This document shows positions 1 through 5,834 of a stretch of DNA of 8,168 nucleotides, piece by piece. The stretch comes from Mariniphaga sp. (GTDB lineage: Bacteria > Bacteroidota > Bacteroidia > Bacteroidales > Prolixibacteraceae), in NCBI GenBank assembly GCA_013203525.1, contig JABMQB010000572.1:1-8168 (forward strand), read 5' to 3'. Numbering within the stretch: position 1 is the first letter of the stretch; each line of letters opens with the position of its first letter. The position numbers and the translations under genes are program-made. Under the pieces are notes generated by a model, which saw only the letters and a program-made list of their open reading frames with translations, ran no database searches and was not told the DNA's origin.

Positions 1-77
1 CTGTAAAAGCAAATGCTTTTTCTAAAAGTGCCAAAGAAGCGATTGAAAAAATAAACGGAACTACTGAAATACTCTAA
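1..77 (+). CDS. rplO: 50S ribosomal protein L15 (uL15), C-terminal end only
   Basis: Only the last 24 codons and the TAA stop are present; the gene begins before the window. The readable end, VKANAFSKSAKEAIEKINGT followed by TEIL, matches the usual L15 C-terminus, in which a conserved 'hxFSkxAkeaIE' helix is followed by a Gly/Lys-rich turn and a short hydrophobic strand. L15 is a large-subunit protein that binds 23S rRNA and helps late assembly. The stop lies 6 nt before the secY start, the normal order for the end of the spc operon. The fragment is short, so the identity rests on this motif together with the position directly before secY. Confidence 0.88.
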   Translation, partial: VKANAFSKSAKEAIEKINGTTEIL

Positions 78-83
78 GCTGTA

Positions 84-1427
84 ATGAAACGATTTATAGA
101 GACCCTAAAGAATATTTACAAAATCGAAGACCTCAGAACGAGGATTGGGACTACCCTTTTCTTTTTGTTAATATACCGCTTGGGATCGTTTGTATCCCTC
201 CCCGGAATTGATCCGGCTCAACTAATTAATTTGAAAACACAAACTTCTGATGGGTTGCTTGGGTTGCTGGATATGTTTTCGGGAGGTGCATTCTCACAAG
301 CATCGATTTTTGCTTTAGGGATTATGCCATATATTTCTGCCTCAATTGTGATTCAGTTAATGGGAATCGCTGTACCCTATTTCCAGAGGTTGCAGAAAGA
401 GGGTGAGTCAGGAAGAAGGAAAATTAACCAGATTACCAGGTATCTTACCGTAATTATTCTAATTTTCCAATCGCCGGCATATCTGGCTAATTTGCATGCG
501 CAGTTACCTGAATCGGCCTTCGCTTTACAGGGAACAATGTTCACTGTTTCATCGATAATTATTTTAACAGCCGGATCAATGTTTGTAATGTGGTTGGGTG
601 AAAGAATTACCGACAATGGTATTGGTAATGGTATTTCACTTATTATCATGATTGGTATAATTGCCCGTTTGCCACAATCTATTTTCCAGGAATTTGCTTC
701 CCGGATTAGTCAACAAGGAGGAGGGCTTGTGTTATTCTTGGTCGAGTTTTTAATCTTGTATGTTGTTTTTATGGCATGTATTATGCTCGTTCAGGGAACC
801 CGCAGAATTCCGGTGCAGTATGCTAAACGGATTGTTGGTAATAAACAGTTTGGAGGTGTTCGCCAATATATACCGTTAAAGGTTAATGCTGCAGGTGTAA
901 TGCCAATTATTTTTGCACAGGCAATTATGTTCGTTCCTATGACATTAGCAGGTTTTGCTAACTCAGAAGGGATGAGCAAATTTGCGAATGCATTTGCAAA
1001 TAACGTTGGATTCTGGTATAATATGACCCAGTTTTTGCTGGTAGTTGCATTTACATACTTTTACACTGCAATTACTATTAATCCGACTCAAATGGCAGAA
1101 GACATGAAGAAAAATGGTGGATTTATCCCGGGTGTAAAACCAGGTAAAAAAACTGTTGAATTTCTCGATACAGTAATGTCGAGGATTACCTTGCCAGGAT
1201 CTATTTTCCTTGGTTTGGTTACAATTCTTCCTACTTTTGCTATGCTAATTGGTATTAATACTAGTTTTGCATACTTTTATGGGGGAACTTCACTGCTGAT
1301 TTTAGTGGGTGTTGTTCTTGATACTTTACAACAAATTGAAAGCCACCTTTTGATGCGTCACTATGACGGTTTGATGAAATCAGGCCGCATTAAAGGACGA
1401 ACAGGAGGAGGTCAGTCAATGATGTAA
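84..1427 (+). CDS. secY: Sec translocase channel subunit SecY
   Basis: This is the inner-membrane channel through which unfolded proteins cross or enter the membrane, working with SecE, SecG and SecA or with ribosomes. At 447 residues it has normal family length and about ten hydrophobic segments, at roughly 22-38, 73-95, 118-138, 150-172, 182-205, 214-236, 265-290, 310-332, 370-392 and 394-416. The plug region with LLDMFSGGAFSQ follows the first segment (about 60-72). The conserved cytoplasmic loops are RIPVQYAKR (241-249), before segment 7, and GGFIPGVKPGKKT (345-357), before segment 9; these loops contact SecA and the ribosome in the family. The ATG start gives the expected amphipathic N-terminus and lies 6 nt after rplO, so it is co-transcribed. 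The C-terminus is Gly-rich and ends Ser-Met-Met; its codons create a Shine-Dalgarno-like run discussed under findings. No truncation or frameshift is seen. Confidence 0.98.
   Translation: MKRFIETLKNIYKIEDLRTRIGTTLFFLLIYRLGSFVSLPGIDPAQLINLKTQTSDGLLGLLDMFSGGAFSQASIFALGIMPYISASIVIQLMGIAVPYFQRLQKEGESGRRKINQITRYLTVIILIFQSPAYLANLHAQLPESAFALQGTMFTVSSIIILTAGSMFVMWLGERITDNGIGNGISLIIMIGIIARLPQSIFQEFASRISQQGGGLVLFLVEFLILYVVFMACIMLVQGTRRIPVQYAKRIVGNKQFGGVRQYIPLKVNAAGVMPIIFAQAIMFVPMTLAGFANSEGMSKFANAFANNVGFWYNMTQFLLVVAFTYFYTAITINPTQMAEDMKKNGGFIPGVKPGKKTVEFLDTVMSRITLPGSIFLGLVTILPTFAMLIGINTSFAYFYGGTSLLILVGVVLDTLQQIESHLLMRHYDGLMKSGRIKGRTGGGQSMM
1403..1412 (+). promoter_or_regulatory. Shine-Dalgarno-like run AGGAGGAGGT at the end of secY
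   Basis: The last Gly codons of secY form AGGAGGAGGT, which contains a perfect AGGAGGT complement to the usual 16S anti-Shine-Dalgarno. Six bases later come ATG ATG TAA, the last two codons and stop of secY, and 9 nt after that the TTG start of map. The run is 24 nt from the TTG, too far for a direct ribosome binding site at map. It could hold terminating ribosomes near the junction for re-initiation, or it may simply reflect codon choice for Gly-Gly-Gly. Most other gene starts here lack such a motif. Confidence 0.3.
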
Positions 1428-1436
1428 TTAGCTCTT

Positions 1437-2240
1437 TTGATCTACCTTAAAACAAAGGAGGATATTGAGTTAATCAGGAGTAATTGTTTGCTGGTAAGCA
1501 AAACTCTGGCACGAGTTGCTAGAAATATTCAGCCGGGAATAACAGTATTAGAGTTAGACCAGGTTGCGCAAGCGTTCATTAAAAAGAATGGGGGATATCC
1601 TGCATTCCTGGATTACCAGGGATTCCCGAATTCATTGTGTATTTCAGTAAATGATGTCGTTGTACATGGCATTCCTACAGATTACAGAATTCAGGATGGC
1701 GATATTGTTTCTGTTGATTGTGGTGTTAAAAAAGATGGTTTTTATGGCGATTCTTGTTTTACTTTTTTAGTTGGCAAAGTAAGCAACGAAAAAATACAAG
1801 TTTGTAAAACCACTTTTAAAGCCTTATCCAAAGGAATTGAACAAGCTATTGAAGGGAATTTTATTGGTGCTGTTGGAAATTCAATTCAGCAATTTGCTGA
1901 AAAAGAAGGTTGTTCGGTTGTTAGAGAATTGTCGGGTCATGGAATTGGCCGCAAACTTCACGAAGAACCAAATGTGCCGAATTTTGGAAAGCAATATAAA
2001 GGCGACAAATTGGTAGCCGGAATGGTAATAGCTATTGAGCCAATGATTAACGCAGGTACCCGAAAAATTTACCAGCATAACGACGGATGGACAATAAAAA
2101 CTTTGGACGGAAAGCCATCGGCCCATTATGAACATACAGTAGTTGTAGGTTTTAAAAAGGCAGATATTTTGTCGACATTTAATTTTATTGAATTAGAAAT
2201 TAGAAAGAACAAGTATTTATGGCAAAACAGCCTTCAATAG
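1437..2240 (+). CDS. map: Type I methionine aminopeptidase, TTG start
   Basis: This cytoplasmic metalloenzyme removes the initiator Met from new proteins after deformylation. All five metal ligands of the family are visible: D94 (VSVDCG), D105 (YGDSC), H168 (SGHGIG), E201 (IEPM) and E232 (YEHT). The substrate-contacting histidines are H77 (VVHGIP) and H175 (LHEEP). The 267 residues are a little longer than the compact bacterial form, through a tail after about residue 250. The start is the TTG at 1437. The secY stop is in the same frame only four codons upstream, the intervening codons are TTA GCT CTT, and the next in-frame ATG is at residue 196, inside the catalytic domain. TTG also gives the family-typical opening MIYLKTKEDIE. 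The gene follows secY by 9 nt and overlaps infA by 22 nt, so coupled translation is likely. Confidence 0.96.
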   Translation: MIYLKTKEDIELIRSNCLLVSKTLARVARNIQPGITVLELDQVAQAFIKKNGGYPAFLDYQGFPNSLCISVNDVVVHGIPTDYRIQDGDIVSVDCGVKKDGFYGDSCFTFLVGKVSNEKIQVCKTTFKALSKGIEQAIEGNFIGAVGNSIQQFAEKEGCSVVRELSGHGIGRKLHEEPNVPNFGKQYKGDKLVAGMVIAIEPMINAGTRKIYQHNDGWTIKTLDGKPSAHYEHTVVVGFKKADILSTFNFIELEIRKNKYLWQNSLQ

Positions 2241-2440
2241 AACAAGACGGAAAGATAATCGAAGCATTATCTAACGCGATGTTCCGAGTAGAATTAGAAA
2301 ACGGGCATATTATTACAGCTCATATTTCTGGAAAAATGCGTATGCATTATATAAAAATTCTACCAGGCGACAAGGTAAAACTGGAAATGTCTCCGTATGA
2401 TTTAACCAAGGGAAGGATAACTTTTAGATATAAAAATTAA
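2219..2440 (+). CDS. infA: Translation initiation factor IF-1
   Basis: The 73 residues form a single S1-type OB-fold domain of typical length. IF-1 binds the A site of the 30S subunit and helps IF-2 and IF-3 select the initiator tRNA. Family landmarks are GKIIEALSNAMFRVELENGH (11-30), SGKMRMHYIKILPGDKV (about 37-53) and the end YDLTKGRITFRYK. The ATG lies inside the end of map, in a different frame, 22 nt before the map stop. Initiation may therefore depend on ribosomes translating map; no clear Shine-Dalgarno precedes it. rpmJ follows after 11 nt, the usual partner order in bacteria that carry infA in this cluster. Confidence 0.98.
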   Translation: MAKQPSIEQDGKIIEALSNAMFRVELENGHIITAHISGKMRMHYIKILPGDKVKLEMSPYDLTKGRITFRYKN

Positions 2441-2451
2441 GGATCTTTACA

Positions 2452-2568
2452 ATGAAAACTCGTGTTTCAGTGAAAAAACGCAGCGCAGACTGCAAGATTG
2501 TTCGAAGAAAAGGACGTTTATTCGTGATTAATAAAAAAAATCCGAAGTTTAAACAACGTCAGGGATAA
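2452..2568 (+). CDS. rpmJ: 50S ribosomal protein L36 (bL36), zinc-ligand-poor form
   Basis: This 38-codon gene encodes MKTRVSVKKRSADCKIVRRK followed by GRLFVINKKNPKFKQRQG, the full length of bacterial L36. L36 is a small basic large-subunit protein that joins late in assembly. Zinc-binding versions carry three Cys and one His at about positions 11, 14, 27 and 33. Here those positions are Ser11, Cys14, Asn27 and Phe33, so only one ligand remains and zinc binding is unlikely. From general knowledge this C-minus form is common in Bacteroidota, so it is not a sign of decay. An AAGGA sequence ends 8 nt before the ATG and could act as a weak ribosome binding site. The gene sits 11 nt after infA and 23 nt before rpsM. 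Confidence 0.96.
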   Translation: MKTRVSVKKRSADCKIVRRKGRLFVINKKNPKFKQRQG

Positions 2569-2591
2569 ACTAAAATTGAAAAAATATTTAT

Positions 2592-2969
2592 ATGGCACGT
2601 ATAGTTGGTGTTGATATACCGGATAATAAAAGAGGCGAAATCGCTTTAACTTATATTTACGGCATTGGACGTAGCAGGGCTAATACAATTTTGGCTGAAG
2701 CCAAAGTTGACAAAGACCTGAAAGTGAGTAGCTGGGATGATGAGCAGTTTAATGCTGTTCGTAAAGTTATAAATGATAGCTTTAAAGTTGAAGGTGAACT
2801 TCGTTCTGAAGTACAATTGAATATTAAACGATTGATGGATATCGGTAGTTATCGTGGAATCCGTCATCGTATTGGATTACCGGTACGTGGGCAAAGCACA
2901 AAAAATAATGCCCGTACTCGAAAAGGTAAACGTAAAACAGTTGCTAATAAGAAAAAGGCTGTTAAATAG
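2592..2969 (+). CDS. rpsM: 30S ribosomal protein S13 (uS13)
   Basis: S13 sits in the head of the small subunit, where it touches the P-site tRNA and forms bridges to the large subunit. The 125 residues have normal length. The N-terminal domain opens ARIVGVDIPDNKRGEIALTY and continues through the helix-two-turn-helix segment YGIGRSRANTIL. The conserved motif SYRGIRHRIGLPVRGQST (about 88-105) precedes the basic tail TRKGKRKTVANKKKAVK, which reaches toward tRNA in known ribosomes. The leader is A-rich without a Shine-Dalgarno, as is usual in Bacteroidota. The gene opens the alpha-operon part of the cluster, but with only 23 nt after rpmJ I see no separate promoter. Confidence 0.98.
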   Translation: MARIVGVDIPDNKRGEIALTYIYGIGRSRANTILAEAKVDKDLKVSSWDDEQFNAVRKVINDSFKVEGELRSEVQLNIKRLMDIGSYRGIRHRIGLPVRGQSTKNNARTRKGKRKTVANKKKAVK

Positions 2970-2980
2970 TTAGTTAAGTT

Positions 2981-3370
2981 ATGGCAAAAAAGACTGGATC
3001 AAGTAGAAAAAGAGTTGTGGTTGTCGAACCTACGGGTCAGGCACACATTCACTCATCTTTTAATAATATCATTATTACATTAGCTAATAGTAATGGCGAA
3101 GTTATTTCATGGTCATCAGCGGGAAAAAAAGGATTTCGCGGTTCCAAGAAAAATACTCCTTACGCTGCACAGGTTGCAGCGGAAGAATGCGCTAAAACAG
3201 CATACGACCTTGGACTTCGTAAGGTGAAAGTTTATGTAAAAGGACCAGGTAACGGACGTGAATCTGCTATCAGGGCTATTAGTACAATTGGTATTCAGGT
3301 ATCTGAGATTGTTGATGTAACACCTCTGCCACATAATGGTTGCAGGCCAGCTAAAAGAAGACGTGTTTAA
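2981..3370 (+). CDS. rpsK: 30S ribosomal protein S11 (uS11)
   Basis: S11 lies on the platform of the small subunit near the E site and helps shape the mRNA exit region with S7 and S18. The 129 residues have family length. Visible landmarks are GQAHIHSSFNNIIITLAN (19-36), SSAGKKGFRGSKKNTPYAAQ (45-64), VYVKGPGNGRESAIRAI (84-100) and the signature PLPHNGCRPAKRRRV at the end. The Asn-Gly pair at 119-120 corresponds to E. coli N119, which is known to become isoaspartate; whether that happens here cannot be seen. Spacing to rpsM is 11 nt and to rpsD 20 nt, consistent with one mRNA. Confidence 0.98.
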   Translation: MAKKTGSSRKRVVVVEPTGQAHIHSSFNNIIITLANSNGEVISWSSAGKKGFRGSKKNTPYAAQVAAEECAKTAYDLGLRKVKVYVKGPGNGRESAIRAISTIGIQVSEIVDVTPLPHNGCRPAKRRRV

Positions 3371-3390
3371 TTTATAAAAGTTAGAAAAAA

Positions 3391-3999
3391 ATGGCAAGAT
3401 ACAGAGGAGCAAAATCAAAGATAGCCAGGAAATTTGGAGAACCTATTTTTGGACCCGATAAAGTTTTTGAACATAAAAACTATCCTCCCGGGATGCATGG
3501 TTTATCATCAAAAAGGAGAAAAAAATCGGAATACGGCTTACAATTAAAGGAAAAACAAAAAGCAAAATATACCTACGGATTACTTGAACGTCAATTCCGG
3601 GGATTATTTAAAAAAGCACAGGCATCAAAAGGAATTACCGGTGAGGTATTGCTTCAAATGCTGGAGGCAAGGCTCGACAATGTGGTTTTCCGTTTGGGAG
3701 TTGCAAAAAGCCGTGCAGCAGCACGTCAGTTTGTAGGACATAAACATATTACTGTAAATGGAAATGTTGTGAATGTCCCTTCTTTTCAGGTAAGGCCCGG
3801 AGATGTTGTTGGTGTCCGTGAAAGATCAAAATCTCTTGAAGAGATTACTGAGTCACTTAATTCGCACAGAAGTGCCCGATACGAATGGTTGGAATGGGAT
3901 ATCGAACAAATGGCAGGTAAATTTCTTAATTTGCCCGAACGCCAGGAAATCCCTGAAAACATTAAAGAACAGCTTATCGTAGAGTTGTACTCGAAATAA
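3391..3999 (+). CDS. rpsD: 30S ribosomal protein S4 (uS4)
   Basis: S4 is a primary 16S rRNA binder that starts assembly of the 30S body and forms part of the mRNA entry site. The 202 residues match the family. The N-terminal part is ARYRGAKSKIARKFGEPIFG with the later segment NYPPGMHGLSSKRRKKSEYG (30-49), and it lacks the Cys cluster of zinc-binding S4 proteins. The S4 RNA-binding domain spans about 91-145 and includes LEARLDNVVFRLGVAKSRAA and VGHKHITVNG. Its position between rpsK and rpoA follows the E. coli and Bacteroidota order rather than the Bacillus order, where rpsD is elsewhere. In E. coli S4 represses the alpha operon translationally; I could not recognise a matching RNA structure upstream of rpsM here, so regulation is open. 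Confidence 0.98.
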   Translation: MARYRGAKSKIARKFGEPIFGPDKVFEHKNYPPGMHGLSSKRRKKSEYGLQLKEKQKAKYTYGLLERQFRGLFKKAQASKGITGEVLLQMLEARLDNVVFRLGVAKSRAAARQFVGHKHITVNGNVVNVPSFQVRPGDVVGVRERSKSLEEITESLNSHRSARYEWLEWDIEQMAGKFLNLPERQEIPENIKEQLIVELYSK

Positions 4000-4019
4000 T
4001 AAATTTATTTATCAGTATT

Positions 4020-5012
4020 ATGGCAATATTAGCATTCCAAAAGCCTGACAAGGTAATAATGATTGAGTCCGATGATAAATTCGGGAAATTCGAATTTCGT
4101 CCGTTGGAACCGGGTTATGGTATTACAATAGGTAATGCCCTTCGTCGAATTTTGTTATCATCGCTCGAAGGTTATTCAATAACAACTGTGAAAATCGAAG
4201 GAGTAGATCACGAATTTTCTACGATTAAAGGTGTAATTGAAGATGTTACAGATATTATCCTGAATTTTAAGCAAATTCGGTTTAAAAAAGAAGTTGAAGA
4301 TTTCGATAGCGAAAAGGTATCAATTAATATTACCGGGCAGGAAGTTTTTACTGCTGGCGACATTAACAAATTTATGACTGGTTTTAGGGTATTAAATCCT
4401 GAATTGGTAATTTGTAGGATGGAACCGGATGTAAAACTTCAGCTAGAAATTTCCATAAGCAAAGGACGTGGTTACGTGCCGGCAATAGAAAATAAGCCGG
4501 TTGAAAGTGAATTTGGGGTTATTCCTATCGATTCGATTTATACTCCGATTAAACAAGTTAAATATGCCGTTGAGAATTATCGTGTGGAACAAAAAACTGA
4601 CTATGAAAAACTCATAATCGAAATCAGCACCGATGGTTCTGTTCACCCTAAGGAGGCTTTAAAAGAGGCTGCAAAAATTCTGATTTATCACTTTATGCTG
4701 TTTTCTGATGAAAAGATTACTCTTGATTCAGATGAAAAATTTGCAAATGAAGAATTTGATGAAGAAGTATTACACATGCGCCAGTTATTGAAAACCAAAT
4801 TGGTTGACCTTGACTTGTCTGTAAGGGCTCTTAATTGCTTGAAAGCGGCCGATGTTGATACGCTTGGCGACCTGGTTCAGTACAACCGTAATGATCTTCT
4901 TAAATTTAGGAATTTTGGTAAAAAATCACTTACTGAATTGGATGACTTGCTTAGCGGCATGAACCTGAATTTCGGTATGGATATAACTAAATACAAATTA
5001 GATAAGGAATAG
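4020..5012 (+). CDS. rpoA: RNA polymerase alpha subunit
   Basis: Alpha dimerises to nucleate assembly of RNA polymerase and its C-terminal domain contacts UP elements and activators. The 330 residues have normal length. The N-terminal domain (about 1-235) shows FRPLEPGYGITIGNALRRIL (26-45), LSSLEGYSITTVKIEG and the late segment VHPKEALKEAAKILIYHF. An acidic linker (about 235-250, DSDEKFANEEFDEE) leads to the C-terminal domain (about 262-320). That domain has LSVRALNCLKAADVDTLGDL and FRNFGKKSLTELDDLL; R269, N272 and K302 line up with the DNA-contacting residues R265, N268 and K298 of E. coli. The gene lies 20 nt after rpsD and 5 nt before rplQ, keeping the conserved rpoA-rplQ pair. No irregularity is seen. 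Confidence 0.99.
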   Translation: MAILAFQKPDKVIMIESDDKFGKFEFRPLEPGYGITIGNALRRILLSSLEGYSITTVKIEGVDHEFSTIKGVIEDVTDIILNFKQIRFKKEVEDFDSEKVSINITGQEVFTAGDINKFMTGFRVLNPELVICRMEPDVKLQLEISISKGRGYVPAIENKPVESEFGVIPIDSIYTPIKQVKYAVENYRVEQKTDYEKLIIEISTDGSVHPKEALKEAAKILIYHFMLFSDEKITLDSDEKFANEEFDEEVLHMRQLLKTKLVDLDLSVRALNCLKAADVDTLGDLVQYNRNDLLKFRNFGKKSLTELDDLLSGMNLNFGMDITKYKLDKE

Positions 5013-5017
5013 AGGTA

Positions 5018-5728
5018 ATGAGACATAATAAGAAATTTAATCATTTAAGCCGAAAAACCGCTCACAGAAAAGCAATGCTTGCGAATATGGCAAGTTCGCT
5101 TATTCAACATAAACGGATAACCACTACAGTTGCAAAAGCAAAAGCTTTAAGAATGTTTGTGGAACCGCTGATTACTAAAGCTAAAGATGATACAACACAC
5201 TCCAGAAGAGTAGTCTTTAGTTATTTGAAAGATAAAGAAGCCGTTACTGAGCTTTTTCGTGAAATATCCGGAAAAATTGCTGATCGTCCGGGTGGATATA
5301 CACGTATTTTAAAAACAGGCAACCGTTTAGGTGATAATGCTGATATGTGTATTATCGAACTCGTTGATTATAATGAAACTCTGATTACGGCACAGGAAGA
5401 AGATCAAAAACCTAAAAAACGTCGTTCACGTCGTGGTGGAAGCGGTGCTAAAAAATCAGATACTGTAGTAGCTGAGGTTGCTGAAGAAGTAGCAGAAACT
5501 AGTGTTGAGGAAGTTGCTGAAGTTGTGGAAACGGAACCGGAAGCTGTGGCGGAAGAAGTTCAGGTTGAAACGGAAGTTGTAGAAGAAGTTGCTGAATCTG
5601 CTGAAGAAGTAAAAGCTGAAGTTGAAACTTCGGAAGAAGAGGTTTCAAAAGAGGAAGAGCCTAAAGCAGAAGTGAAAAAAGAAGAATCAAAAAAAGAGAA
5701 AGGTTCTGAAGACAAAAAAGACAAATAG
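5018..5728 (+). CDS. rplQ: 50S ribosomal protein L17 (bL17) with long charged C-terminal extension
   Basis: L17 is a large-subunit protein near the outer end of the peptide exit tunnel. The conserved core is residues 1 to about 120: MRHNKKFNHLSRKTAHRKAM, then NMASSLIQHKRITTTVAKAK, RPGGYTRILKTGNRLGDNADM and a final strand CIIELVDYNE. This is close to the whole length of E. coli L17 (127 residues). Here about 115 residues follow: a basic patch KPKKRRSRRGGSGAKK (131-146), a Glu/Val/Ala-rich stretch with repeated EEVAE-like units (about 150-210), and a Lys/Glu-rich end. The tail is low in complexity and probably disordered; its role is unknown to me. Shorter charged extensions are known in Bacteroidota L17. 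The reading frame is continuous from core to tail, so this is not a fusion artefact visible in the DNA. A terminator follows. Confidence 0.97.
   Translation: MRHNKKFNHLSRKTAHRKAMLANMASSLIQHKRITTTVAKAKALRMFVEPLITKAKDDTTHSRRVVFSYLKDKEAVTELFREISGKIADRPGGYTRILKTGNRLGDNADMCIIELVDYNETLITAQEEDQKPKKRRSRRGGSGAKKSDTVVAEVAEEVAETSVEEVAEVVETEPEAVAEEVQVETEVVEEVAESAEEVKAEVETSEEEVSKEEEPKAEVKKEESKKEKGSEDKKDK
5468..5725 (+). repeat. Low-complexity Glu/Val/Ala-Lys coding repeat in the rplQ tail
   Basis: Degenerate GAAGAAGTTGCTGA-like units recur in frame and encode EEVAE or near variants at residues 156-160, 164-168, 189-193 and, more loosely, 179-184, 196-201 and 206-210. Copies differ at the DNA level (GAAGAAGTAGCAGA, GAGGAAGTTGCTGA, GAAGAAGTTGCTGA), so this is an old or functionally constrained low-complexity stretch rather than a recent tandem duplication. 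It may vary in length between related strains. Confidence 0.6.
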
Positions 5729-5745
5729 TATATTTTTTATATATT

Positions 5746-5776
5746 AAAGAAGGCCGGATTTATTCCGGCCTTCTTT
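5746..5776 (+). terminator. Intrinsic terminator after rplQ
   Basis: AAAGAAGGCCGGA (5746-5758) pairs perfectly over 13 bp with TCCGGCCTTCTTT (5764-5776) around the 5-nt loop TTTAT. The stem has a GC-rich core and its 3' arm runs into TTCTTTGTTT, which supplies the U-rich release tract. It lies 17 nt after the rplQ stop and is the only strong hairpin I see in the cluster, so it very likely ends the ribosomal operon. Because the 5' arm is A-rich, the structure could also work for transcripts from the opposite strand. The remaining 58 nt to the next gene are AT-rich with no promoter I can defend. Confidence 0.88.
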
Positions 5777-5834
5777 GTTTATACGGGTATTATATTTTTT
5801 GTTTTCTTTACTTTAAATTAAACTTTACCTACCG

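Noticed and set aside
377..649. Minus-strand open frame of 90 codons opposite secY
   Set aside because: It is a shadow of the conserved secY membrane segments, without family resemblance or a plausible leader. Similar minus-strand frames opposite map, rpsM, rpsK, rpoA and the hydrolase were dropped for the same reason.
3998..4009. Perfect 12-bp palindrome AATAAATTTATT between rpsD and rpoA
   Set aside because: It is AT-only, has no loop and overlaps the rpsD stop. In AT-rich DNA this is expected by chance, and no matching operator is known to me at this place.
5011..5016. AGAGGT before rplQ as a Shine-Dalgarno
   Set aside because: It ends only 1 nt before the ATG and includes the rpoA stop, too close to position a ribosome.
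5774..5801. Possible Bacteroidota-type promoter for the hydrolase: TTTG (5774-5777) and a TA...TTTG element ending at 5801
   Set aside because: The -7 element reads TAnnnTTTG instead of TAnnTTTG and the gap between the boxes is about 15 nt, shorter than the usual spacing. The stretch is AT-rich, so such matches arise by chance, and the first box overlaps the terminator tail.
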